From Gnetum montanum (Eukaryota > Streptophyta > Gnetopsida > Gnetales > Gnetaceae), in assembly GCA_015680685.1 (NCBI GenBank), contig MNCI01001978.1:277341-341340 (forward strand): a DNA stretch of 64,000 bases, written 5' to 3'. A model generated the notes under the pieces. It saw nothing but the letters and a program-made list of their open reading frames with translations. It had not been told where the DNA came from and searched no databases. Positions 49,168 through 62,016 of this stretch are shown piece by piece. Position 1 is the stretch's first letter; every line of letters starts with the position of its first letter. The translations under genes were made by a program, and so were the position numbers.

Positions 49168-49992
49168 NNNNNNNNNNNNNNNNNNNNNNNNNNNNNNNNN
49201 NNNNNNNNNNNNNNNNNNNNNNNNNNNNNNNNNNNNNNNNNNNNNNNNNNNNNNNNNNNNNNNNNNNNNNNNNNNNNNNNNNNNNNNNNNNNNNNNNNNN
49301 NNNNNNNNNNNNNNNNNNNNNNNNNNNNNNNNNNNNNNNNNNNNNNNNNNNNNNNNNNNNNNNNNNNNNNNNNNNNNNNNNNNNNNNNNNNNNNNNNNNN
49401 NNNNNNNNNNNNNNNNNNNNNNNNNNNNNNNNNNNNNNNNNNNNNNNNNNNNNNNNNNNNNNNNNNNNNNNNNNNNNNNNNNNNNNNNNNNNNNNNNNNN
49501 NNNNNNNNNNNNNNNNNNNNNNNNNNNNNNNNNNNNNNNNNNNNNNNNNNNNNNNNNNNNNNNNNNNNNNNNNNNNNNNNNNNNNNNNNNNNNNNNNNNN
49601 NNNNNNNNNNNNNNNNNNNNNNNNNNNNNNNNNNNNNNNNNNNNNNNNNNNNNNNNNNNNNNNNNNNNNNNNNNNNNNNNNNNNNNNNNNNNNNNNNNNN
49701 NNNNNNNNNNNNNNNNNNNNNNNNNNNNNNNNNNNNNNNNNNNNNNNNNNNNNNNNNNNNNNNNNNNNNNNNNNNNNNNNNNNNNNNNNNNNNNNNNNNN
49801 NNNNNNNNNNNNNNNNNNNNNNNNNNNNNNNNNNNNNNNNNNNNNNNNNNNNNNNNNNNNNNNNNNNNNNNNNNNNNNNNNNNNNNNNNNNNNNNNNNNN
49901 NNNNNNNNNNNNNNNNNNNNNNNNNNNNNNNNNNNNNNNNNNNNNNNNNNNNNNNNNNNNNNNNNNNNNNNNNNNNNNNNNNNNNNNNNNNN
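49168..49992. other. Assembly gap (N)
   Basis: 825 N. It should hold the end of the 5' LTR, the primer-binding site and most of the interior. Frames that appear to cross it are meaningless. Confidence 0.99.
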
Positions 49993-50158
49993 AGTTATAT
50001 CCTTCCTCTCATACTCGCCAGCCTTCCTTTTACGTAAACAGAGCAAAACCTGAGTAGACATGGATGAACGTTGTTCTTGCTTCTACCAATCCGGTGTTTC
50101 GCATTCTTTGTCGACGTTTTTCGGGTAAGCCCTCTAACCGTCAACAAAGAGGGGCCAT
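49993..50158 (+). other. Element 2 interior end with PPT and hairpin
   Basis: The last 18 interior bases include CAACAAAGAGGGGCCA, the polypurine tract. An inverted repeat pairs 50,105-50,116 with 50,139-50,150 and takes in part of the PPT. The rest is unrecognised. Confidence 0.75.
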
Positions 50159-51768
50159 TGAAACACCGTGAAAATTACGGGTCGGCCTCAGGCGAAGATT
50201 CGTAATTTGAGCGAGAACGCGCCTCGAATTTATCTAAGAACAAGTTTTACGCTCTACCACGCACGGCAGCGTGATGAGCGTAATAGGCTCCAGGACAGTT
50301 AGAGGCGAATTTTGTCTAAGGACAAGTTTACGCTCCACCATGCACGGCAGCGTGATGAGCGTAATAAGCTCCAAAATAGAGGCAAAATCCAGAAAGGTAC
50401 GACGAGTTGGCACTTTCTCTTGCGGCGCATACATAAGTGGCCTTTACGCTCGTTATGCGGCGGTGCGTACCAGTGCGTGGGTCATGATTCAAGTTGCACG
50501 CTCCTTACGCTCCACCACGCTCCGCTGCGTGATAAGCATAAGTTATGCATTATTTACGCTTTATCACACGCAGTTGTGTGATGAACGTAAGTTGTACTTT
50601 GTTTACGCTTCACCATGCACGGTTGCGTAGTGAGCGTACGTTACATTTACGCTTTGCTATGCACAGCTGCGTGGTGAGCGTAAAAACGATCTTGAATTCA
50701 TTGTTTTTACGTCAGTGCGCTCACACACGCAACACAAAGCGAATGAGCGCAAACGCAGCCGAGACACACCTATCATGGTCCTGATCTTTACACGCACAGC
50801 ACGCAATTACACACACAACATGCAAAAAAGCGTGTTGTGCGTAGTCGCAGTCCGACTTAAAAGAATCACGCCAACAGGATCCGCGACATTCGGGCCCACA
50901 TCATCAGGGTTGCGCGTGTCGCGGCCTATAAATACCCCGCCTAACAAATACACCAAAAAAGGGGGATTTTTCGAAGGGGGAAGAGCAAGTTAACAAGTTA
51001 ACAAACCAGAGCACCAGAGCACTTATCGCTTTTTGTTGGCAGCAGATCAAGAGGACAAGAGCATTTTCTGAACAAGGAAATACTTATTGCCTTGAATGGA
51101 GAAACAAGAGCAACCTCTTGGTAATCGCTGCAAACATTACCCTTTAGCAGAAACAGAACGCAGCACGCCTGAGTCCTAACAGCAGATCTACCTGAAGCAA
51201 AGAAGCAGAACGGGAATTACAGAGTCGTCTCGCCCAGTTAGCAGGTTCTGTCGTTCAAAAGATTGACGGACTTCAGAGCTTGACCATTCCTGCACCTAAG
51301 CTTTGGGCCTACAAGGTAGATCAGATTTCTGGCTAGACAGTTTTCTTGTTGTTTTGTGCTCATTTTGTATCCAGTTGTTGGGGGCTTTCTCCCATTGTAA
51401 CGTAATATACACGGAAGCATACATCCGATCCAGCATTGAAACATAGATCTTTGATCTTTGCAAAATCCACTTGTTTTTCTCTCCCGATTGGCATCTTTCT
51501 GGTGTTTTAGCGTTATCTTCGTAGCGATTTATCTACGTCGTTGTCTCCCCATTTTACGATCTTTCGCAACAAATCACATCACGCAAACAAAAAAATCCGT
51601 AATCGTCACCACTTTTACTGACCCGTAAGTCCCTGTCTGATCGACAAGACCGTTCAGGGCACCGCGGATTTGTTTTTCTAGCTTAGCCCTCACGCGGATC
51701 CGTGGTTAAAGCTGTGTACATGGAATTTCAATCGGTATTTCCAGCTGTCGACGTTTTCCGTCGTTACA
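50159..51768 (+). repeat. Element 2 3' LTR
   Basis: Complete LTR of 1,610 bp. U3 holds six well-formed hairpins and one poor one (50,245-50,690), each opening TTTACGCT and closing AGCGTAA or a near variant. A TATAAATA box lies at 50,927-50,934. Confidence 0.9.
50245..50690. repeat. Hairpin series in element 2 U3
   Basis: Units lie at about 50,245, 50,326, 50,503, 50,553, 50,601 and 50,646, with a degenerate one near 50,441. Each has a left arm TTTACGCT...CACGC and a right arm GCGTG...AGCGTAA, giving stems of ~15-17 pairs with a single bulge. Arms differ between units mostly by changes that keep Watson-Crick or G-T pairing. The last four are spaced 45-50 bp apart. Confidence 0.75.
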
Positions 51769-51773
51769 GAGAC
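51769..51773. other. Target-site duplication of element 2, right copy
   Basis: GAGAC, identical to the copy at 47,777-47,781. Confidence 0.8.
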
Positions 51774-54700
51774 CACTCTCAAGGAGGGTTTTCTCAATGA
51801 GGGCACTCCAAGGAGAATGCTATTGATGAGGGTGCTCTCAATGAGGGCACTCCAAGGAGAACGCTCTCAACGAGGGTGCTCCAGGGAGATCGTTGTCAAT
51901 GAGGGTGGTCCAGGGAGAACGCTCCAGATGAGGGCATCCTCAAGGAGACCACTGTAAAGGAGGGCATTCTTAGGGAGGGTGCTCTTAGAAAGTCCACTCT
52001 CAAGGAGATCGCTCCCAATGAGGGCACTCTCAACGAGGTCTGCTCTCAAGGAGATCACTCCCAATGAGGGCATCCTTGGGGAGACCGCTCTCCATGAGGG
52101 TGCTCTCAACGAGGGCACTCTAGATGAATGCTCCTGATGAGGGCATCCTCAAGGAGACCACTCTCAAGGAGGGCCATTCTCAGGGAGGGTGCTTAGGAAA
52201 ACTACTCTTGAGGAGACCGCTCCCAATGAGAGTGATCTTAGAGAGATCACTCTCAAGGAGGGCGTTCCCCAGGGAGACCACTCTGAACGAGGGTGCTTGA
52301 GCAAGAATGCTCTCGATGAGGACGTCCTTAGGGAGACCGCTCTCAAGAAGGGTGTTCTCAGGGGGGCACTATTAGGAAAGGTGCTCTCCAAAACAATGCT
52401 CTCAAGGTGAAAACTTTCACGTGTGTAACACAAGGTGCTCACATGGAAAATTCTCTAAATGAGAATGCTCTCACGGAGAATGCTCTAATGGAGGATGCCC
52501 TCAGGGAGAATGCTCTCAGCAAGAAAACTCTCAAGGATGACACTCTTCGATAGAACACTCTCAACGAGGGCACTCCAGGGAGAATGCTCACGATGAGGGT
52601 GTTATCAAGAAGAATGCTCTTCAAATGGCCGATCAAATGAAGATCACTCCCGATGAGGGCGATCTCAATGGGGACGCTCTTGAGAAGGCCAAACTCACAT
52701 AGAACGCTCTTAAGGAGAACACTCTCAAAGAGGGCCTCCCCAGCAACACCGATCTCAAGGAGGATGTTCTAATGGAGGTACCTCTCCAAGAGAACAATCT
52801 CAACAATGGCACTCTCGTAGAGAACACTCTCACGTGTATAACAAAAAGTGATCTCAAGGAGGTTGTTGCATGGAGAACAATCCCAATGAAGGTGCTCTTG
52901 GGAGATCGCTCTCAATGAGGGTGGTCGAGGGAGAACGGTCCCAATGAGGGCATACTCAGGGAGACCACTCTCCATGAGGGCACTCTCAAGGAGGGCACTC
53001 CAGGGAGAATGCGCCCGATGAGGTAGTCATCAAGCAGACTGCTCTCAAGGAGAGCCATTCTCAGGGAGGATGCTCTTAGGAAGAGCGCTCTCTAGGAGAT
53101 CACTCCCAATGAGAGTGATCTCAGAGAGACCACTCTCAAGAAGGGTGTTCTCCAATGAGACTGCTCTCAATGAGGGTGCTCCAGGAAGAACGTTCTTGAT
53201 GAGGACGTCCTCAAGGAGATCACTCTCAAGAAAGGCATTCTCAAGGAGGGCACTTTTAGGAAAGGTGCTCTCAGAAACAATGCTCCCAAGGTGAAAAATC
53301 TCATGTGTGTAACGCAAGGTGCTCACATGGAGAACGCTCTAATGGAGACTGCTCTAACAGAGGATGCCCTCAGGGAGAATGCTCTCACAAAGATTACTCT
53401 AACGGATGCCCTCAGGAAGACTGCTCTTGCTAAGAACACTCTCAAGGATGGCACTCTTCAACAGAATGCTCTCAACGAGGGCACTCTAGGGAGAACGCTC
53501 ATGATGAGGGTGCACTAGGGAGACTGCTCTCAGGGAGGCCCGTTGTCATGGAGGGTGCTCTTAGGAAGACCGCTCTCCAGGAAACCACTCCCAATCATAG
53601 CGATCTTAGAGAGACCGCTCTCAAGGAGGGCATTCTCTAGGGAGACCACTTTGGATGAGGGTCCTCCAGGGAGAACACTCTCGATGAGGATGTCCTCAGG
53701 AAGACCAATCTCAAGAAGGGCATTCTCAGGGAGGGCACTCTCAGGAAAGGTGCTCTCTGAAACAACACTCTCAAGGTGAAAACTCTTACATGTGTAATGC
53801 AAGGTGCTCATATGGAGAACGCTCTAAATGAGAATTTTCTCATAGGGACTACTGTAATGGAGGATGCCCTCAGGGAGAATGCTCTCAAGGACTGCACTCT
53901 TCGACAGAATGCTCTCAACGAGGACACTCCAAGGAGAACACTCATGATGAGGGTACAATCAAGAAGAATGCTCTTCAGATGGCCACTCAAATGAAGACCG
54001 CTCATGATGAGGGCGCTCTCAATGAGGATGCTCTCGAGGAGGCCAAACTCATGTAGAATACTCTTAAGGAGGACACTCTCAAAGAGGGCGTCCCTAGCGA
54101 CACCGATCTCAAGGAGGGTGTTCTAATGGAGGTAGCTCTACAAGAGAATAATCTCAACAATGGTGCTCTCATAGAGAACACTCTCATGTGTATAATGAAA
54201 AGTGATCTCAAGGAGGTCACTCCACTAACAACGCTCCTAATGACGGCGCTCTAGGGAGACCGCTCTCAATAAGGGCGGTCCAGGGAGAAACGTCCCAATG
54301 AGGGCATCCTTAGGGAGACTGCTCTCCATGAGGAAGCTCTCAATGAGGGTGCTTCAAAGGAACACTCCTGACGAGCATGTCCTCAGGGGGACCGCTCTGA
54401 AGGAGGGACATTCTCAGGGAGGGCACTCTTAGGAAGACCACTCTCTAGGAGACCACTCCCAATGAGAGCAATCTCAGAGAGACCGCTCTCAAGGAGGGCA
54501 TTCCCTAGGGAGACCACACTAAACGAGGGCACTCCAGGAAGAATGCTCTCAATGAGAACATCCTTAGGGAGACCACTCTCAAGAAGGGCATTCTCAAGGA
54601 GGGAACTGTTAGGAAAGGTGCTCTTTGAAACAACACTCTCAAGGTGAAAACTCTCACGTGCATAACACAAGGTGCTCACATGGAGAACTCTCTAAATGAG

Positions 54701-56261
54701 AGCACTCTCACAGAGAATGCCCTAATAGAGGATGCCCTCAGGGAGAACACCCTTGGCAAGAATGCTCTCAAGGATAGCACTCTTCAACAGAATGCTTTCA
54801 ACGAGGGCACTCAAGGGAGAAACGCTCATGATGAGGGCGCTGTCAAGAAGAAGGCTCTTTAGATGGCCGCTCAAACGAAGACTGCTCCCAATGAGGATGC
54901 TCTCAATGAGGACACTCTTGAGGAGGACAAACTCACATAGAATGATCTTAAGGAGGAAGCTCTCAAACAGGGCATCCCCAGTAACACCGATCTGAAGGAG
55001 GGTGTTCTAATGGAGGTAGCTCTCCAAGATAACAATCTCAACAATGGCGCTCTCGCAGAGAAAACTCTCATGTGTATAATGAAAAGTGATCTTAAGGAGG
55101 TCGCTCCAAGGAGAACGCTCCCAACGACGGCACTACAGGGAGGCCACTCTCAACAAGGCAGTCCAGGAAGAATGGTCCTGATAAGGGTGTCCTCAAGGAG
55201 ACCGCTCTCCATTAGGGTGCTCTCAACAAGGGCACTCTAGGGAAAATGCTCCCGATGAGGTAGTCCTCAAGGGGACTGCTCTCAAGGAGAGCCATTCTTA
55301 GGGAGGGTGCTATTAGGAAGACTGCTCTCCAGGAGATCGCTTCGGATGAGAGTAAACTCAGAGATACCACTCTCAAGGAGGGCATTCTCCAGGGAGACCA
55401 CTCTCAATGAGGACGCTCCAGGGAGAATGCTCTCGATGAGGTCATCCTCAGGGAGACCGCTCTCCATGAGGGTGCTCTCAATGAGGGCACTCCAGGGAGA
55501 ACACTCCCAATGAAGGTGTCCTCAATGAGATCACTCTCAAGGAGGGCATTCTCCAGGGAGACCACTCTCAATGAGGACGCTCCAGGGAGAATGCTCTCGA
55601 TGAGGTCATCCTCAGGGAGACCGCTCTCCATGAGGGTGCTCTCAATGAGGGCACTTCAGGGAGAACACTCCCAATGAAGGTGTCCTCAATGAGATCACTC
55701 TCNCAGGGAGAACACTCCCAATGAAGGTGTCCTCAATGAGATCACTCTCAAGGAGGGCATTCTTAGGGAGGGAGTTCTTAGGAAGATTGCTCTCAAGGAA
55801 AATTCTCCTGATGAGGGCGATCTCAGGGAGACTGCTTTCAAGGAGGACATTCTCCAAAGATACCACTCTAAATGAGGACGCTCCAGGGAGAATGCTCTCG
55901 ATGAGGTCATCCTCAGGGAGATCGCTCTTAATAAGGACGTTCTCAAGGAGGTCACTCTTAGGAAAGGTGCTCTCTGAAACAACCCTCCCAAGGTGAAAAC
56001 TCTCATGTGCATAACGCAAGGTGCTCACATGGAGAACGCTCTCATGAAGACTGCTCTAACGAAGGATGCCCTCAGGAAGAACGCTCTCGGCAAGAACACT
56101 CTCAAGGATAGCACTCTTTGACAGAAAGCTCTCAACGAGGGCACTCCAAGGAGAACGCTCGTGATGAGGGCACTCTAAAGAAGAACGCTCTTTAGATGGC
56201 ATTCTCAGGGATGGCGCTCTTAAGAAGGGTGTCCTCAAGGAGAGCGTTCTCAGCTTCTCAA
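51774..56261. repeat. 15-bp degenerate minisatellite, block 9, with ~0.85-kb higher-order period
   Basis: Within the 15-bp family a marker segment (AAAACTCTCACGTGCGTAAC type) recurs at about 52,415, 53,300, 53,785, 54,645 and 55,995. A CAAACTCACATAGAA-type marker follows in several of these. This shows a nested period below 1 kb. No gene is present. Confidence 0.85.
55377..55748. repeat. Near-identical 164-bp duplication with single N
   Basis: The segment beginning at 55,381 recurs at 55,545 almost without change, while normal neighbours differ at many sites. A single N at 55,703 is followed by an exact repeat of the ~46 bases before it. This has the look of an assembly join, not biology. 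Confidence 0.75.
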
Positions 56262-56425
56262 GTGTGCGATATCATGGGCAGGGCAAGGCATCCCTGGGGG
56301 AGAAACCCACGTATCTCTCTATCACTACCATCGGTCATCAACTCTACCTCCTCCTATATATGTTGATTGGACCAGTTTTAGCCATACCGTCCTGCACCCT
56401 TATAAATTTGGTCATGAAGGACAAG
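56262..56425 (-). promoter_or_regulatory. Pol I-like promoter segment, copy 8 (spacer-promoter type II)
   Basis: The minus strand carries TATATAGGAGG at about 56,350-56,360 and the upstream TTATAAGGGTGCAGGACGG. It is the short downstream form, ending at GATATCGCACACTTG. Confidence 0.5.
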
Positions 56426-59211
56426 CTCAATGAGAGCGCTCTCCCTAAGAGCACTCTCACATGAATAGCGCAAGGTGCTCTTGGGAAGGGCATTCTCAAG
56501 GAGAATGCTCTCCAAAAGCGAGCTCTAATCAAGGGTGCTCTTAGGGAGGGCGCTATGATGGAGAACATTCTTAAGGAGGAGCCTATCAAGGAGGCCATCC
56601 TCAAGGAGACCGCTCCCAAGGAGGGCGGTCTCGGGGAGGGCACTCTTAGGAAGAGCGATCTCAAGGAGACCGCTATCAAGGAGGGTGTTCTCTTGGGAAA
56701 CTGTTCTCAACCAAGGTGCTCTAGGGAGAATGCTCCTGATGAGGGCATCCTCAAGGAGACTGCTCTCAAGGAGGGAATTCTCAGGGAGGGCACTCTTAGG
56801 AAGATCACTCTCAAGGGCACAGCTCCCGATGAGGGCCCTCTCCACGAGGGTGCTCTAGGGGAACACTCTTGACTAGGGCATCTGTAGGGAGACCGCTCTC
56901 AAGGAGGACCATCTCATGAAGGGCACCCTTAGGAAGACCACTCTCTAGGAGACCACTCCTGATGGGAGCAATCTCAGAGAGACCACTCTTAAGGACGACA
57001 TTCTCTAGAGAGACCGCTCTGGATGAGGGTGCTCCAGGGAGAACACTCTCGATGAGGATGTCCTCAGGGAGACTACTCTCAAGAAGGACGTTCTCAGGGA
57101 GGGCACTCATAGGAAAGGTGCTCTCCAAAAGAACACTCTCAAGGTGAAAACTCTCACGTGCATAACGCAAGGTGCTCACATGGAGAACGCTCTAAATGAG
57201 AATGCTCTCACAGAGACTACTCTAACGAAGGATGCCCTCAGGGGGAATGCTCTTAGCAAGAACACTCTCAAGGATGGCACTCTTTGATAGAATGCCTTAA
57301 ATGAGGGCACCCCAGGGAGAACACTCATGATGAGGGTGTTATCAAGAAGAACGCTCTTTAGATGGCTGCTCAAATGAAGACCACTCCCGATGAGGGCGCT
57401 CTCAATGAGGACTCTCTCGAGGAGGTTAAACTCATGTAGAACACTCTTAAGGAGGACACTCTCAAAAAGGGCATCCCCAGCGACACTGATCTCAAGGAGG
57501 ATGTTCTAATGGAGTTATCTCTCCAAGAGAACAATCTCAACAATGGCGATCTCGTAGAGAACACTCTCATGTCTATAACAAAAAGTGATCTCAAGGAGGT
57601 CACTCCACTGACAATGCTTCCAATGATGGTGCTCCAGGGAGATTGCTCTCAACAAGGGTAGTCTAGGGAGAACAAACCGATGAGGGCATCCTTAGGGAGA
57701 CTACTCTGCATGAGGGCACTCTCAACAAGGGTGCTCCAGAGGAATGCTCCTGACGAGGGTGTCCTCAGGGGGACCGCTCTCAAGGAGGGCCGTTCTCAAG
57801 GAGGATGCTCTTAGGAAGACTGCTCTCTAGGAGACCGCTCCCGATGAGAACGATCTCAGAGAGACTGCTCTCAAGGAGGTAATTCCCCAGGGAGACCACA
57901 CTAAATGAGGGCACTCTAGGGAGAATGCTCTCGACGATGATGTCCTCAAGGAGACCGCTCTCAAGAAGGGCGTTCTTAGGGAGGGCACTCTTAGAAAAGG
58001 TGCTCTCCAAAACAATGCTCTCAAGGTGAAAAATCTCACGTGCGTAACACAAGGTGCTCACATGGAGAATTCTCTAAATGAGAACACTCTCACAGAGACT
58101 GCTCTAATGGAGGATGCCCTTAGGAAGAATTCTCTTAGCAAGAACGCTCTCAAGAATAGCACTCTTCAACAGAACGCTCTAAATGAGGCCACTCAAGGGA
58201 GAACGCTCACGATGAGGGCACTATCAAGAAGAATGCTCTTCAGATGGCCGCTCAAACGAAGACCACTCCCGATGAGGGCACTCTCAATGATGATGCTCTT
58301 GAGGAGGCTGATCTCATGTAGAATGCTCTGAAGGAGGACACTCTCAAAGAGGGCATCCACAGTGACACCGATCTCAAGGAGGGTGTTCTAATGGAAGTAG
58401 CTCTCCAAGATAACAATCTCAACAATGATGCTCTTGCAGAGAACACTCTCCCTTGCATAACGAAAAGTGATCTCAAGGAGGTCGCTCTAGGGAGAACGCT
58501 CCCAATGATGGTGCTCCAAGAAGACTACTCTCAACGAGGATGGTCTAGGGAGAATTCTCCCGATGAGGGCATCCTCAGGAAGACCGCTCTCCATGAGAGT
58601 GCTCTCAACGAGGGCACTCCAGAGAGAACACTCTCGATGAAGGCATCCTCAGGGAGATTGCTCTCAAGGAGGGCATTCTTAGGAAGACCACTCTCAAGGA
58701 AAACACTCCCAATGAGGGTGATCTCAGGGAGAGCACTCTCAAGGAGGGAATTCTCCAAAGAGACCACTCTCAACGAGGGTGCTCTTGATGAGGACGTCCT
58801 TAGGGAGACTTATCTCAAGAAGGGCATTCTCAAGGAGGTCACTCTTAGGAAAGGTACTCTCCAAAACAATTCTCCCAAGGTAAAAACTCTCACATGCGTA
58901 ATGCAAGGTGTTCACATGGAAAACGCTCTCATGGAAACTGCTCTAACGGATGATGCCCTCAGGAAGAACACTCTCAAGGATGGCACTCTTCACTAGAACA
59001 CTCTCATGGAGAGTTCTCTAACAAAGGATGCCCTCAGGAAGAACACTCTCAAGGAAGAAAATCTTCACCAAAATGCTCTCAACGAGGGCACTCCAGAGAG
59101 AATGCTCGCGATGAGGGCACTCTCAAGAAGAATGCTCTTCAAATGGCGTTCTCAGGGAGGGCACTCTCAAGAAGGGCATTTTCAAGGAGGGCATTCTCAG
59201 GTTCTCAAGTG
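56426..59211. repeat. 15-bp degenerate minisatellite, block 10
   Basis: This block belongs to the 15-bp family. Its first ~450 bp match the same interval after copy 9, so block plus promoter copy form a ~2.95-kb higher-order unit. Confidence 0.85.
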
Positions 59212-59365
59212 TGCGATATCGTGGGCAGGGCAAGGCATCCTTGGGGGAGAAACCCATGTATCACTCTTTCACTACCACCGGTCATCAACTCTACCTCCCC
59301 CTATATATGTTGATTGGGCCAGTTTCAGCCATACCATCCTACACCCTTATAAATTCGATCATGAA
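59212..59365 (-). promoter_or_regulatory. Pol I-like promoter segment, copy 9 (spacer-promoter type II)
   Basis: The TATATAGGGGG core lies at 59,297-59,307 on the minus strand. It is the short downstream form. Confidence 0.5.
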
Positions 59366-62016
59366 GGATGAGCTCAAGGAGAGCGCTATCAGGGAGAGTT
59401 CTCTCACTTGCATAGCGCAAGGCGCTCTTGGGGAGGATGTTCTCAAGGAGAATGCTCTCCGAAGGCCAGTGCTAACCAAGGGTACTCTCAGGGAGGGCAC
59501 TCTTATGGAGAATGTTCTTAAGGAGGACCCTGTCAAGGAGGCCATCCTCAAGGAGACCACTCCTAAGGAGGGTAGTCTCAGGGAGGGTACTCTTAGGAAG
59601 AGCACTCTCAAGGAGATCGCTATCAAGGAGGGTGTTCTCCTGGGAGACTGCTCTGAACTAGTGGACTCCAGGGAGAATGCTCCCGATGATGGCATCCTCA
59701 AGGAGACTGCTCTCAAGGAGGGCATTCTCATGGAGGGCACTCTTAGAAAGACCACTCTCAAGGACACCACTCCCGATGAGGGTGCTCTCCATGAGGGCGC
59801 TCCAAGGGAATGCTCCTGACTAGGGTGTCCTTAGGGAGACCACTCTCAAGGAGGGCCATTCTCATGGAGGGTGCTCTTAGGAAGACTACTCTTCAGGAGA
59901 CCGCTCCAGATGAGAGTGATCTCAGAGAGACTGCTCTCAAGGAGGGCATTCTCCAGGGAGACCGCTCTGGACGAGGGTGCTCTAGGGAGAACGCTCTCGA
60001 TGAGGATGTCCTCAGGGAGACTGCTCTCAAGAAGGACATTCTCAGGGAGGGCACTCTTAGAAAAGGTGCTCTCTGAAACAACACTCTCAAGGTGAAAACT
60101 CTCACGTGCGTAACGCAAGGTGCTCACAAACACTGTAAATGAGAATGCTCTCATGGAGACTACTCTAATGGAGGATGCCCTCAGGAAGAACGCTCTCAGC
60201 AAGAACGCTCTCAAGGACAACACTCTTCGATAGAACGCTCTCCACAAGGGCACTCCAGGAAGAATGCTCATGATGAGGGCACTATTAAGAAGAATGCTCT
60301 TTAGATGGCTACTCAAACAAAGATCACTCCCGACGAGGGTGCTCTTAATGAGGATGCTCTCGAGGAGGCCAAACTCACGTAGAATGCTCTTAAGGAGGAA
60401 ACTCTTAAAGAGGGCGTGTCTAGGAACACTGATCTTAAGGAGGGTGTTCTAATGGAGGTAGCTCTCCAAGAGAACACTCTCATGTGTATAATGAAAAGTG
60501 ATCTCAAGGAGGTCACTCTAGTGAGAATGCTCCCAATGACGATGCTCTAGGGAGACCACTCTCAATGAGGACAGTCCAGGGAGAACAGTCCTGATGAGGG
60601 CGTCCTCAGGCAGACCACTCTCCATAAGGGTGCTCTCAATGAGGGCACTCCTAGGAGAATGCTCTCGATGAGGTCGTCCTTAGGGAGACCGCTCTCAAGG
60701 AGGGCTGTTCTCAGGGAGGGCACTCCTAGGAAGACTACTCTCTAGGAGACCACTCTCAAGGAGGGCATTCTCCAAGGAGACTTCTCTCAACAAGAATGCG
60801 CCAGGGAGAACACTCTCAATGAGGACATCCTCAAGGAGACTGCTCTCAAGAAGGGTGTTCTCAAGGAGGACACTCTTAGGAAAGGTGCTCTTTGAAACAA
60901 CACTCTCAAGGTAAAAACTCTCATGTGTGGAATGCAAGGTGCTCATATGGAGAATTCTCTAAATGAGAATGCTCTCACAAAGATTGCTCTAATGGAGGAT
61001 GCCCTCAAGGAGAATGCTCTCAGCAAGAATGCTCTCAAGGACAGCACTCTTCGACAGAACACTCTCAATGAGGGCACTCTAGGGAGAACACTCACGATGA
61101 GGGTGCTATCAAGAAGAACACTCTTCAGATGGCCACTCAAACAAAGACCGCTCCTGATGAGGGCACTCTCAATAAGGATGCTCTAGAGGAGGCCGATCTC
61201 ACGTAGAAAACTCTTAAGGAGGACACTCTCAAAGAGGGTGTCCACAATGACACCGATCTCAAGGAGGGTGTTCTAATGGAGGTAGCTCTCCAAGACAAAA
61301 ATCTCAACAATGGCACTCTCGCAAGAAGAGAACACACTCCCGTGCATAATGAAAAGTGATCTCAAGGAGGTTGCTCCAGGGAGAACACTCCCAATGATGG
61401 TGCTCTAGGGAGACCGCTCTCAACGAGGGTGGTCCAGGGAGAACGCTCTTGATGAGGTCATCCTTAGGGAGACCACTCTCCATGAGGGTGCTCTTAACGA
61501 GGGCACTCCAGGGAGAATGCTCCCAATGAAGGTGTCCTCAGGGAGATCTCTCTCAAGGAGGGCATTCTAAGGGAGGGCGTTCTTAGGAAGACCGCTCTCA
61601 AGAAAAATGCTCCCAATGAGGGTGATCTTAGGGAGACCGCTCTCAACAAGGGTGCTCCAAGGGAAATGCTCTCGATGAGGAAGTCCTTAGGGAGACCACT
61701 CTCAAGAAGGGTATTCTTACGGAGGTCACTCTTAGGAAAGGTGCTCTCCGAAACAACGCTCCCAAGGTGAAAACTCTCACGTGTGTAACGCAAGGTGCTC
61801 ACATGGAGAACCCTCTCATGGAGACTGCTCTAACAAAGGATGCCCTCAGGAAGAACACTCTCAAGGATGGCACTCTTCACTAGAATTCTCTTAACGAGGG
61901 CACTCCAGGGAGAATGCTGATGATGAGGGTGCTCTCAAGAAGAATGCTCTTCAGATGGCGTTCTTAGGGAGGGTGCTCTCAAGAAGGGCATTCTCAAGGA
62001 GGGTGTTCTCAGGTTC
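59366..62016. repeat. 15-bp degenerate minisatellite, block 11
   Basis: This block belongs to the 15-bp family, with markers of the AAAACTCTCACGTGCG type near 60,095, 60,915 and 61,770. The promoter-to-promoter distance from copy 9 to copy 10 is about 2.8 kb. Confidence 0.85.

Larger units (their letters stand above)
47782..51768 (+). mobile_element. Element 2: short-interior LTR retrotransposon, probably non-autonomous
   Basis: Direct repeats start TGAAACACC at 47,782 and 50,159. The second ends GTTACA at 51,768. LTR length is about 1,610 bp, so the first should end near 49,385, inside the assembly gap. That would leave an interior of roughly 0.8 kb if the gap length is real. Visible interior (49,993-50,158) is non-coding and ends in a PPT like that of element 1. 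No gag or pol is seen. In the first ~85 bases the LTRs differ at only about three sites, so it looks younger than element 1. Confidence 0.85.

Noticed and set aside
49075-50061. Long frames crossing the N gaps (also 62,017-63,134)
   Set aside because: They consist mostly of N and carry no information.
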